This document shows, in pieces, positions 12,700-24,900 of a stretch of 64,000 nucleotides of DNA; within the stretch, counting starts at the first letter, position 1; every line of letters starts with the position of its first letter. Source of the DNA: Apostichopus japonicus (Eukaryota > Echinodermata > Holothuroidea > Aspidochirotida > Stichopodidae). Made by a program: the position numbers and the translations under genes. Under the pieces are notes generated by a model. That model did not search any database. It saw nothing but the letters and a program-made list of their open reading frames with translations, and was not told the DNA's origin. The stretch spans positions 5,659,484-5,723,483 of the forward strand of contig NC_092564.1 of the NCBI RefSeq assembly GCF_037975245.1, read 5' to 3'.

Positions 12700-13634
12700 C
12701 GGCCCTCCCGAACGCCCCCGTCACGGGGCAAGTGGTCACACCGTCTGCTGGTCTGTTGTGTTAGAAACCGCCAGTTGAAACTGTGTCGATATATTTCTTA
12801 TCTTTGGGCTAGTTTGATAGCAGTTTTATTGGCACAGTCTGCAGCCTGTTGTTAGAAGCATGGGGAACGGTCTGTGACTGATGTCAGATAAATCAAAGGC
12901 TGAGCAAAACCCATTGGGCATTTTATTGGAACAGGTTCTGCAATCTCTATTCGTTGTTGGTGGCAGCTGCATGAATGGACAATCATTAAACTTGATATCT
13001 CTTTTCTTGTGGGAGGATAACAAAGTGGAGCAGGCTGCTAATTACGCTAATAATTTTCATTACAAAAGTCTGTTTTGAAGAAGCAGTTTGGAAAACTATT
13101 TGTGCTTTGGGTGGAAGCTTTTTGTGTCATGAATTTGAACCGCTGTGGGCAGAGGCTTCCATCGTCGCTAGACAACACTCTTCCAAAGATTTCAAACAAC
13201 CCGGGTCGCAGGATGTAGTCTGTCAGCGAGCTGGTTTTGGTCTCTCGCTCCTGCTCACATTGGTCAATCAAAAATTCTTGTGTAATAGTGAGAACTTTTA
13301 TTTGAAAGATTCCAGACAAGAACAGTTTTTTTTTTCTTTTTTTTTTTAATTTAAATTTTGGTCATGGCTGGTACTGAGCGTTACTATCAGCTTGAAAGTG
13401 CAATGTTATTTGATATTCAGTTTGTCAGTTTTTTAATTTTATAAGCGCAGGGTTAAAAAGTGATTTTACACTTTGGTTTGCACTGTCATGTATTGTTGAA
13501 AAGTCTTATCAATTGGTTACCCTAGGCTAAAGGAACAGTCATAGCATTAGCTCCTCAATAGTATGTTACAGTAATCTGCTTGTGTGATTAAGTATTGATA
13601 CTTTTCAAAAGCATTTGTTACACAATGATCCTAG

Positions 13635-14255
13635 ACCAGTCCTGTTACAAGTCTGTGAGTTGTAACAAGTCTGTGAGATGTAACAAGTCACTTTACCATG
13701 ATGCCGAGTCGAGTGAATTTACTGTGAGGTCGATTGAGTCACTTTACTCTAGAGGTAGAGTCGAGTCACTTTACTCGGAGGTCGAGTTGAGTCACTTTAC
13801 TCGGAGGTAGAGTCGAGTCACTTTACTCGGACGTCGAGTCGAGTCATTTTACTCGGAGGTAGAGTCAAGTCACTTTACTCGTAGGTCGAGTCACTTTACT
13901 CGGAGGTAGAGTCAAGTCACTTTACTCTGAGGTAGAGTCGAGTCACTTTATTCTGAGGTAGAGTCACTTTACTCGGAGGTAGAGTTGAGTCACTTTACTT
14001 GGAGGTAGAGTCGAGTCACTTTATTCTGAGATAGAGTCAAGTCACTTTACTCTGAGGTAGAGTCACTTTACTCTGAGGTAGAGCCACTTTTCTCTGAGGT
14101 AGAGTCGAGTCACTTTATTCTGAGGTAGAATCGAGTCACTTTACTCTGAGGTGGAATCCAGTCACCTTACTCTGAGGTCAAGTCACTTTAATCTGAGGTG
14201 GAGTCGCTTTACTCTGAGGTCGAGTCGCTTCACTCTTAGGTTGAGTTGAGTCACT
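13635..14255 (+). repeat. 26-bp minisatellite (GTCACTTTACTCNGAGGT)
   Basis: About 22 copies of GTCACTTTACTC(T/G)GAGGTAGAGTCGA, with shorter 21-bp variants lacking one GAGTC. Copies at the right end are more diverged. Confidence 0.9.
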
Positions 14256-15179
14256 ACCACTCATTTTCCCCAACTTGAGCCGAGCCAGTGACTGGAGTTG
14301 ATGTACAATCTCGAAGGGGAAGTAATGTCACAAATCGTTTCAATCTTCTCACCTTGGAGAATGAGTGACTATAGTCATTACTCGTCACACGTTGTCCCGA
14401 TCAGTTGAGCATTTAGATATATACATGTCTCTTTTTAATAGTCAGATGAAATTTTATTTTGAGTAATGCTCGGGAGATTTTAAAATGTTGCCAAAAGTTG
14501 TTAAACCAAGGGCTGTCAACTCCTTTAAAATTGCTGCATAGCTGTGCAAGGTGACTGCTTCGAACTTGTTGTTCCCAGACACTCGTAAGGCTTAGTTTTG
14601 CAGAAATCAATCCCTCAGTGGGTGAACAGAATCGAGATGATAAATATCAGGGAAAAATAGTTGGCATATATGTATGTGACTGACTCTGAACATTTGGAGC
14701 ATATTTTACAGGAATTGCTGCACATTTTAAATGTACAAACAAAAGCGATTGTACAATGCCAGAAGCACTGCAGTCTAGTGGTGGTTTATTCCTTCATTGC
14801 TAGAACACTCTCCCAATGCATATAACATAGGAATGAAATTATTTACAATGTCTCTCCTGGAACTTTTGAGTTTTATGAAATCAAGGAAAATGGAAGTGAG
14901 AGGAGACCTCTCCATTTTTATATGATTTTAGGTATGCAGCAGTGCATGTAATATTGCATGAATTTAGTTCAGTGTACCCCAAGGGTGCAGCTTAACTAAA
15001 AGCACATTTTGAAACCCCAACCTATGTCATGTTAAAAGACAAAATAGTCCTTAAACAAGTCTGCCATTTTCAGTGAAGCATTCAACAGGTTGCCTTAGTA
15101 TGGAACTTGTACAGGTAAATGTGCAGTTGACATGGAATTGCTATCTTATATGGAGGTCATCTCCTTTAGATCGCAAGTT

Positions 15180-15940
15180 AGGATGTTTGGTATTAGGCCA
15201 GATCATCTGACCCTCTTAATGGCAGTGGCCAGATGTTCGCCATTAGACCAGACAGCCATGCAGGTCACTACACTGGTCTCTGACCCTCTCACTGGATGTG
15301 GCCAGATGTTCGCCATTAGGCCAGACAGCCATGCAGGTCCCTACACTGGTCTCTGACCCTCTCACTGGATGTGGCCAGATGTTCGCCATTAGGCCAGACA
15401 GCCATGCAAGTCACTACACTGGTCTCTGACCCTCTCACTGGAAGTGGCCAGATGTTCGACAGTAGGCCAGACAGCCATGCAAGTCACTACACTGGTCTCT
15501 GACCCTCTCACTGGAAGTGGCCAGATGTTTGGCATGAGGCCAGACAGCCATGCAAGTCACTACACTGGTCTCTGACCCTCTCACTGGAAGTGGCCAGATG
15601 TTCGACAGTAGGCCAGACAGCCATGCAAGTCACTACACTGGTCTCTGACCCTCCCACATGAAGTGGCCAGATGTTTGGCATAAGGCCAGACAGCCATGCA
15701 AGTCACTACACTGGTCTCTGACCCTCTCACTGGAAGTGGCCAGATGTTTGGCATTAGGCCAGACAGCCATGCATGTCACTATACTGGTCTCTGAACCTCT
15801 CACTGGATGTGGCCAGATGTTAGGCATTAGGCCAGACAGCCATGCAGGTCACTACACTGGTCTCTGACCCTCTCACTGGATGTGGCCAGATGTTCGGCAT
15901 TAGGCCAGACAGCCATGCAAGTCACTACACTGGTCTCTAA
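15180..15940 (+). repeat. 73-bp minisatellite
   Basis: About ten copies of a 73-bp unit containing GCCAGACAGCCATGCA and CACTGGTCTCTGACCCTCTC. Successive copies of CCAGACAGCC fall at 15248, 15321, 15394 and 15467, a constant 73-bp step. Copies differ by a few percent. Both strands give repeat-driven reading frames that should not be called genes. Confidence 0.93.
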
Positions 15941-17514
15941 CATCTTCCCAGGATATATTAATGTCCTGTATTTCTAAAAAAGAGTTTTGAAACAAAGGTA
16001 ACCAATTAGGTTTCATATAAGAAAAACTGTTCTGTACTGGCTTTATATATATATAAATGTAGGCTTACATATACACATGCATTTTGCCACTGTACAAACA
16101 GCCAGCCAGTATACCTCTTATTTTTTTTTAAACAAATTTCTAAGTACTAACGTAATGAAATATATAACCTACAGCGTTTCTTCTAAAGCTTTAAAGTGGT
16201 TAATGACAAGTAGCCTGTGTGGTCTTGGATCTCCTCGAATGGTTGATGTATCCGTTTGACACAACAGAGATTTCAAAATCCATCAATGATTATGTGATGT
16301 ATCTATCTAATCAGAGATATGCAATAGAAGACATTTCAGTCATGCATTTTGCATTGACATATATATGTGACATGCAAAACAGCCTTTCCAGAAATGGAAG
16401 TAGGGTAAGAAGAACTATGTGATGAATGGTTTCTCCATTCATGTAAAATATAGGATGTGATTTTATTATTACCCATATTATTCATTTCAAGTCTTGCAAT
16501 TTTTATATAACATGGCCTGCTTTGTCTAAAAGTACAGTACTGACCTGCTTGAAGAACCCAATCGGCAAGACTCAAGTATTTAAGAAAGTTGCAAGTAACG
16601 TAGAACCCGCAAAATCTCATCTGATTAAGGATTGCCTTCAGGTTACGTGTAGCGGTAATGTTTGGACATCAGTTACAATCAAATTTGACCAAAGCCAGAA
16701 GTTTGCATTATGTATTACTAAAGCTGAAGTAAGGTTCAAAACTGAATTCCCACAGAATAAATAAGTAAGTGTTAGTAACTTTATGGCATACATGTTGGTC
16801 TTTGCTTTCATAAAGTTTTGAAAACATGTAATCATGTTGGAGTAACTTGCATTCTCATTGTAGATGGGCATGCATGGACATTTCAATCACGGTAGTCACG
16901 TTAATGCTTCAAGCTTTGATGTTAAGTATTGGAAAAGGGAAATTATCGCAATATATTGTTTTTAGTGATTGTTCTTACTTTTTCTTATTACTTATGGCAA
17001 TATCCCTGCAGGTGATATCCTTCTTTTTTATCGTTTTTATCAGAACAAATTTTGCATTTGTTAGCGTTGATTATTGGTCAGATATCATGGACTAATTATT
17101 TCCGATAGTGATTGTTATAATTCATGGGTGTTAAAATGATGTCATTTGCAAGTATATGCTAAAAGTAATTATTTTCATTCACAATCCCCATAATACCTCA
17201 TAAGCATGCCGTTTTTTTCAAGGGTTGGGGGAAGGTGGACAATAATACTATGTAATGGTGACCAGTTGTTGCAACATATGCAAGCCAGTGTTTAATTAAT
17301 TCAATATCTTGCTCAACTCTTCAGGCATATGATATTTCTCTGGTAAAACTGCCAAAATTGGTTATGTAACTGTCTGTGTAATTAAGTTACTGAATATTCA
17401 TAATGTATTACTGGAGAAATGCTCTTAGATTATAACATTCATTTGTAGTATCCAGGAGTGACTGCTCTTGTAATACCAGCTAAATATGCAGATATGATTT
17501 GGGAATGTACATAT

Positions 17515-18020
17515 AGTGTACGACATTCTACACTGTACATTGCATCCTACACTGTACATTGTGTATAGCATTCTCCACTGTACATTGTGTATAGCATCCT
17601 ACACTGTACATTGTGTATAGCATCCTACACTGTACATTGTGTATAGCATCCTACACTGTACATTGTGTATAGCATTTTACACTGTACATTGTGTGTAGCA
17701 TTCTACACTGTACATTGTGTGGAGCATTCTACACTGTGTATAGCATTCTACAGTGTACATTGTGTATTGCATTCTACACTCTATTCTACAGTGTGTATGG
17801 CATTCTACACCGTACATAGTGTATTGTATTCTACAATGTACATTGTGTAAAGCATTCTACAGTGTACATTGTATTCTACAGAGTACATTGTGTATTGCTT
17901 TCTACACTGTACATTGTGTATAGCATTCTACATTGCTTTCTACAGAGTACATTGTGTATTGCATTCTACAGTGTACATTGTGTTTAGCATTCTACACTAC
18001 ATTGTGTATGACATTCTACA
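17515..18020 (+). repeat. About 26-bp minisatellite (CTACACTGTACATTGTGTAT)
   Basis: Roughly 20 copies of GCATTCTACACTGTACATTG plus TGTATA. Regular copies are on the left and rearranged, partly deleted copies on the right. Confidence 0.9.
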
Positions 18021-18769
18021 CTTAATAGATTACGGTATGTTTACTCCTATACCCCCTCAGCACACATAACTTGCCAGTCTGTGGTATCTTTCTTTTTTAT
18101 TGAGACTTTATTTACTATCTGTCAGATATACATTGTTGTGGGAACATTTATGTCAACTGTACTTGACCGCAGCAGGCAAACAATTTTTAGGGACTCTTAT
18201 CGTCTTTCACAAAATGCACTTCGTCCTGACATAACATTTTCAGTTATGTTTGATTTATAGGTTTTATTTGGGGTTTTGTTTATGATTAAATAGAAGTAAA
18301 ACATTGAATGGTGAATAATTTTGACATTCAAAGGAGCAAGTTGTCAAATGACATCACAGATAGAGCCACTTGTGTTTCTGTGCGTCTTTACTGTGCTTTA
18401 AATTCTTTGTTACCTATGTCCTTTACTGTCATCAAAGCAACCTTGTAATTGTACACCTATCCCATTAACAGATTTGAAGGTTGTCACAGTTCCAAAAGAT
18501 ATAATCAGTTTGTAATTAGCCTGCATACTTGATGACACTAACACTTAAATTTTAACATGCAAATTATTGAATAAAGCAATGGTACCTGCTGTGAATATGT
18601 CGAGAACCTGACGGTTGTATACTGTAAAACATGAAAATGTCTAATCAAACATAACATTTAGCTTACTGAAGATATTAAACATGTGTTTTGGTCTAGATAT
18701 GACACAAATGCAAGAGACCTAATGTTATATATTGTACTCTTTTAATTATTTGCTTGGATGGAAATTGGA

Positions 18770-18852
18770 AATAATGAAAACATAGCCAGCTTGACTGCAA
18801 CCAATGAAAACACAGCCAGTTTGACTGGAACCAATGAAAACACAGACAGCTT
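18770..18852 (+). repeat. 31-bp tandem repeat, about 2.7 copies
   Basis: AATGAAAACACAGCCAGTTT followed by GACTGGAACC is repeated nearly three times with a few substitutions. Confidence 0.8.
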
Positions 18853-20034
18853 GTTTCCATAGAAACATCTGTTACAATAATACAAGGCAGCCTGAATTGT
18901 ATATTTCTGTAGATTGTCACAACAATGATTCACCATCATGGTCTTTGTGATTTTGTTAATCAGTTTATCAGTCAATTTATTTACTATACCATGTTGCTAT
19001 ATATAGCCTTGTTTGCATCCATGTTCTGGCATCCAGCAACAAGTGTTTCATTTTGGGTCTGCACAGCTGGTACTATGCTTCAACCATAATCATTTCAGCA
19101 GGTAATTCCTTTCTTTTGGGACAATTCTTCATAAATAACCTAAATAATTTATTGCTGTGTCAAATAGTCAAAACCCTGGTTATCTCAAAATATCCCTGTA
19201 GAAATTTTCCCCAGCCTCTATTTTCACTGTTGGACGTTACCATGGTATTTCAGATATGAAAAGCAAGGAGTTTCTAAATAAAGTAACCCTGGGGAAAAAA
19301 AGGTCAAAGATTGAAGAAGCTTTGACCTGACTCTGCAATGCATATCATTTAGAGCCCTCATGAGGTTGTGAAGTCAATCTACAACTTAAAAGACAGTCAT
19401 TTTGTCATAAACATTGAAGAAAATGCACATGGGAAGCACCCATGGGAAGCACCCAAGTCATTTATCATTGTGTATAAGTAAGTATATGTAAAAGCCAGCA
19501 TGTGGGGTGGGCAGTGTTTTGTGATATGGAATGTTGCACTCTGTGGTACAAAGTTTGGTATGAATACTTATATTCAAGCAAAAAACAAGCCTGGTAAGAT
19601 TAATAAAGTAAGGATCAATAGCAAGCTTTCAAGTTCACACTGTTTATTGAAATCTGTCATAGTACAAACTGCATGTATAGTATAAATGGCCAGGGCTTTC
19701 AAGTCCTATCCTTTGTTTATGATGTTTTGGATTCGGAAAGCTAATAAGAAGAAAAAAACATGGTGGCCATTTTTATCAATTCAAACATGTTGTTAATGGC
19801 TGTAAAAAGAATAAATAGTGGTATAAACGAAAACAGTTTCTGTTTTGATCAATTCTTCTTTTTTTCTTTTCTCTTTTTTTCTTGCAAATAAGACTGTCCT
19901 CTCTAAATGCTATTCTGTAATTTACAGCATGAAAAGTCTTTATTATTCAGGTTCACAAATTCTGGGTGAAATTTAACTTCCATTCTTACATGACCTTTAT
20001 CTTTTTCAAGATTCAATCAATTAGTTGGCTTGTT

Positions 20035-20265
20035 TGGTACCCACAGTGAACTTGAAGCAAACAGGTGTGATGTCAGAGATGCACACTGAGAAATTTTGAA
20101 ATGCATTTTCTTGTACATGTACAGTTTATGCAAACTGTTTTTTTTTTTTTTTAATTTACATTCACTTTGGTACTTCAAAATTGGTCAAAAATGAAGCAAC
20201 CAGCATTTTGCTATCATTGTGCAACCATGGCATCACACCTGTTTGCTTTAAGTTCACTTATGGTA
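20035..20265. repeat. Imperfect inverted repeat with ~38-bp arms (possible MITE)
   Basis: The left arm 20035-20072 (GGTACC...GAACTTGAAGCAAACAGGTG) is the reverse complement of 20231-20265 with few mismatches, and weaker similarity continues inward. The loop is about 160 bp with a poly-T run. No convincing target duplication is seen. Confidence 0.55.
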
Positions 20266-20287
20266 CCCCCTAACAAGTTCAACTATC

Positions 20288-20495
20288 AATATCTTGTGAT
20301 GCTATGTAGAAATTGCATTAACATTTTCCTTTCCTTTGAGACCACCATTGCATTTTTAAGACATATGGCTTTTAATGAACACTCAGAATAGTATCTTGTA
20401 ATGCTATGTAGAAATGTAGAAATTGCATAAACATTTTTCCTTTGAGACAACCATTGCATTTTCAAGACATCTGGCTTTTAATGAACACTTAGAAT
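20288..20495 (+). repeat. About 104-bp tandem duplication
   Basis: The block ATCTTGTGATGCTATGTAGA through CTTTTAATGAACACTCAGAA occurs twice in tandem. The second copy has a small internal GAAATGTA duplication and several substitutions. Confidence 0.85.
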
Positions 20496-21070
20496 AATAT
20501 TACAAACGTATAACAAAGAGCGTAAGTTACCGGAAGGAAGGTCCACTAAAAAGAGAGAGGATAAGATTTGCTTGGCTACTTTGATAAATCAAGTTGTATA
20601 AACATTCATGATATCTTTGAAAAAAAACATCTGCAAAATTGAGTATCTGTTCAGAAACATTGTTCCTAACTTACCAGGGACATCAGATCACACATATGTT
20701 TTGATATGCATATTATGGAATCGAGAACATCTAAAGATATTTGCATGCATATATGTTACTAAATGTATACTGTAGTTTCAATGGCCTAGGTCAAAGGAAT
20801 GATACATTGCATAGATATATTTTTGTGCATTTTGCCCTTGTTTTTTATAACCCTATTTACCACACTCTACTGGAATGTTTACCACACAATACAAGAATGT
20901 CACAGTCTTAATATTTCTACACTGTACCTTCCATTACATGAAACATACTGTAACTGTACAAAAGTCCAGGGAACACCATCACCATCCACATAGTAACAAA
21001 AGAATCCTGATTTAGAACTTAATAATTTGAGCATACAATAAGTGCAGGTTCTTACAAAACACTATGGGTT

Positions 21071-21160
21071 AACCAGGTCTCCCGAGAGTTGATCAATTAA
21101 AGAATGGGGGCAGAGAACCAGGTCTCCCGAGAGTTGATCAATTAAAGAATGGGGGCAGAG
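21071..21160 (+). repeat. Perfect 45-bp tandem duplication
   Basis: Two identical 45-bp copies begin at 21071 and 21116 (AACCAGGTCTCCCGAGAGTT...GGGGGCAGAG). Identity implies a recent duplication. Confidence 0.95.
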
Positions 21161-21374
21161 GATACTGTAAACTGCATTAAAGTAGATACCCTACACCAAG
21201 AACATCAACATCATAGCTAATATTCAGTCGGCCCACAGCTAACATATTCTTAGCATGTTCAATCATGTGCCTAGCACAACACCCTATTTTTTCAAAAATA
21301 TAATTTTCTCTTTCACTAAAAAAGCCAAGGAAAATTAAAGTGAAGCAACAGGTTTCCAACAACTTTCATTCTCC

Positions 21375-21551
21375 AGCCCTCCCCTAGTGGCACTAAATCA
21401 GCCCTCCCCTGGTGGCACTAAATCAGCCTTCCCTATGGGCACTAAATCAGCCCTCCCATATTGGCACTAAATCAGCCCTCCCATATTGGCACTACATCAG
21501 CCCTCCCATAGTGGCACTAAATCAGCCCTCCCATATTGGCACTACATCAGC
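21375..21551 (+). repeat. 25-bp tandem repeat (GCCCTCCCATATTGGCACTA)
   Basis: Seven copies of a 25-bp unit with variants CCTAGTGG, CCTGGTGG and CATATTGG, about 340 bp downstream of the DUT stop codon on the DUT strand. Confidence 0.9.
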
Positions 21552-21890
21552 ACACCATGGCAGCTGCTTGGCTGAGCTTCTTCTGGAGTTCCAAGCATTT
21601 GTCATATGATGTAATCATATTTTATGTACATAGAGGGGACATGGCATTAATCCTTGGGGAGAGAGGAATGGGGACCGGGTGGATGGGGTAACCTGTCTAA
21701 ACAGTACTTTCAAACAGTACAGTAAATTAAGTAACAAAATAATGTCACAAGAACATGGAAAAGCCAAGTTCACCCTTGAAAACTACTAATAAACGTAGCC
21801 CCTCTCCTCCACCCCCCCCCCTTCCCCCTCTCTCTCCCCTCTCTCCTATTCCAGTCACATATTTTGGAAGCCACATTTTTTTTACCTCCT

Positions 21891-21947
21891 TCAGTTTGTC
21901 CCAGTCGATCCAAATCCTCCGGCACCCCTGTCAGTCTCGGAAAGTTC
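21891..21947 (-). CDS. DUT: DUT exon 5 (terminal)
   Basis: It encodes ELSETDRGAGGFGSTGTN and a TGA stop. This is the flexible C-terminal arm (motif 5) that closes over the neighbouring active site. The acceptor TTTTAAAG is weak, but the phase and protein match are exact. Confidence 0.93.
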   Translation of the reverse strand, partial: ELSETDRGAGGFGSTGTN

Positions 21948-24900
21948 CTTTAAAATTGAAACACAAAACATGAAAGGTTAGAAATTGAAAGTTTCCATAC
22001 CAGAAAATTGAAAGAACACCCTGATACCAGGATAATTGCAGCCCGGACAACAGCATTTTGCAGTGAAATGTATCATTCACTATTCTCGACATTTGAGTCA
22101 GCTTACTTTAACAGGACAATCAGCAGATCTGTTTTGCTTGCAGCATTTATATTTTTCATCTTTCTTTCTTTTCCTTTTTAGCCTAGATTTTCTTAAAAGA
22201 TGCAGATTCTTTCAAAAGACAAAGTCAAAAATTTTGAAAGAAAAAAAAATTTACTATTACATGTGGCCAACAAAATTATGAGGATCGAATCAAATTCATG
22301 GTACATTCACGATTACTTGTGACCTCAAATTACATTGAGTTAAATGAAAAAGAGAATGGATTAGTTTTATAAAGTTTATTGCAATCTTACTTAAAACAGT
22401 ACTGATATGTTTGGAAAGATTTCAGACCAAACTAAAAATCTGCTTTCATTGTTCCTAACAATATTCCAAGAATCTAACTTTTTAGCGTACTGCACTCTGC
22501 CCATGCGATATCCATGTGGCCGGATGTGATTAAAGGGAGGAAAACCATGGACTTGCTAGTACTGTAGCTGTGGAGATCGTGAGTAGAGAGAAGAAAGTGT
22601 GTAAGAGCAACTTTGGGAGTGTACTGTAACAGCATACTTTGGCAATTTGCAAGCTGTTCCACAAGATTGTTCAACTTGATTTGGTATTAGGTGGTTTGTG
22701 CATTTACTATCATAATTTTTTTCGCTATTTCGGCTGTAGATCTTCCGGTGTACCCCTTTGAGTCATGGTTGACCCTGACTGTTTAGGATTTGAGAGAAAA
22801 CGAAAAACGACCCATGACCGCCATCCCATTTGGCTCCGCGAGATGAAGAGGTGTATCAAAGGTCCCACTGATTGATCGGTTGAGATCACATGGAGTGGAT
22901 AGACATACACCACGGTGAACAGTTTAAAAATAGATCACTTTGCATCACATGATAAAATGACAGGAAGAAAGGAAATCCCAGGATGTTTACTTCCATTGTA
23001 ATACTGTCAGTACAAAGTTGAGAGGGCTGCTGAACCACAAGACCATCATCATGTGTAAACAATGTTGGGATGTGGTTGAGGAAAAACAAACTTATGTTAA
23101 ATGATGTTAAAACGGAACTTATTATTTTTTCACCTAAAACCCAATTGAAAGACGATGTAACTCCGCACAAAACAGTTGGGACCAATACCATTTATTCTGC
23201 ATCTATTGTTAAGAATTTAGGAGTTTACTTTGACTCTCATCTTACCATGGAGACCCAAGTTAATCATATTATCAAGTCTTGCTATTTCCATATTTGTAAT
23301 ATAGGTAGAATAAGAGATTTCATTTCAACTGATGCATGTAAAATACTGGTTCAATCCCTCGTTACCTCTCGCTTCGATTATTGCAATTCTTTACTATTTG
23401 GTATATCAGTCTCTAACAAACCGCCTACAACGCACACAAAATTGTACAGCTCGCCTTATATCTAGAACTCCTCGTCGCAACCATATATCTCCTGTACTGT
23501 ATGAACTACATTGGTTACCTATACGATTTAGATCAAAATTTAAAATTTTTTACTTACCTTTAAGGCTCTTAATCACTTGACCCCTAGTTACATCACCAAT
23601 GAGACCATACCTTATATTCCGCCTAGATCCTTACGCTCAATGAATAAAAATTTACTTAGTGTGCCTTCTACCCGATCATCAACATATGAATTTAAACGTT
23701 TTGATTATACTGCTGCCACATTATGGAATAACTTACCCCAGGACATACTGTATGCAATATTAATATAGACTTAACGCAATTCAAGAAATTACTTAAAACA
23801 CTGTTTTTCAGAGCTGCCAACACAGATTAATGTACTTATTATTATACTTGCTGTACATACTTAATTCAGGTGTTATTATTGTATTTTAGTCATAATTTTT
23901 CTTATTATTTTTTTACATTTCTATCATTTATTTTTCTATACAATCTTATCTTTTATAACCTTTTTAACTGTTATACTTTTAACAAATTTTTATCTTTTGT
24001 TGTAAAGCGCTTTAGAGCAATTTTTTAATTGAATAAGGCGCTATATAAATTTTGTGTAATAATAATAATAATGGAGTGGATAGACATACACCACGGTGAA
24101 CAGTTTAAAAATAGGTCACTTTGCATCACATGATACAATGACAGGAAGAAAGGAAGTCCCAGGATGTTTACTTCCATTGTAATACTGTCAGTACAAAGTT
24201 GAGAGGGCTGCAGAACCACAAGCCAATCATCCTAATTCTTTCAAGAGGTTGAGGGATGCACTAACATCTTAACAATTCTGCCACCCACCAACACCCCCCC
24301 CCCCCCCCCCGAGTCTTCTGTCACAATTAATGTGTATGTTTTATGGGAACAGCCTCAATCTCAATCCAGGTAAATTCAAATCAAAGTTTCTAAGCTGGCT
24401 GCTACATAAATCACCCCACAGGATACTGTACAAGTAATAACATTTTTCTTTATATGAGAAGATACTAAGTGAAGTCATCTATCCAGCAAGTCAGCAATAT
24501 ATCAGACAATCTCAATAACTTCTTCTCTATTGTGCCCTAGTCAGAAAGTACAGTTACTACTCTTGCTGGTAAATGTCTGTGCAGACTATTCCATTGTTAC
24601 CCAGATTAATCATGAACTTTGCTCCATCTTTTACTTCCAAGTTCAAACATTATTTGTATAATAATAGGGTTGTTGGCCCACTTCTCAATGAAAAGGTCAA
24701 AACCAGTTCCATGCGACAGCATGACACCGTGCGAAACTGACATACTACAGTAAGTTGGTTGTTCAATTGTAGTTATTTCTGGTTGGGTGAAAAATGCAGA
24801 TCATTTATGGGATAGTCTCAGGGTTGACAATGTAACTTGCTTTCATGAGGGCAAAAATTTTCTACATTGTCAAGTATATAGTCCACAACATGGGCTATGT

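Larger units (their letters stand above)
12700..21890. other. 3' flank of FBXL and convergent 3' flank of DUT
   Basis: No further coding exon can be supported between the FBXL stop and the DUT stop, which face each other. The stretch holds five minisatellites or tandem duplications (13635-14255, 15180-15940, 17515-18020, 18770-18852, 20288-20495), an exact 45-bp duplication (21071-21160), a 25-bp tandem array (21375-21551) and an imperfect inverted repeat (20035-20265). Untranslated regions of both genes must lie here, but I cannot place their ends. Confidence 0.55.

Noticed and set aside
15132-15867. Reading frames with repeated MFGIRPDSHAG-like units
   Set aside because: A 73-bp unit is not a multiple of three, so frames rotate between copies. 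No gene structure.
16522-16764. 80-residue frame starting MSKSTVLTCLK
   Set aside because: No family recognised, no splice or promoter context, and length within chance.
13635-18020. Regularly spaced repeats considered as a CRISPR array
   Set aside because: Units are directly adjacent minisatellite copies without unique spacers, in a eukaryotic intron-rich context.
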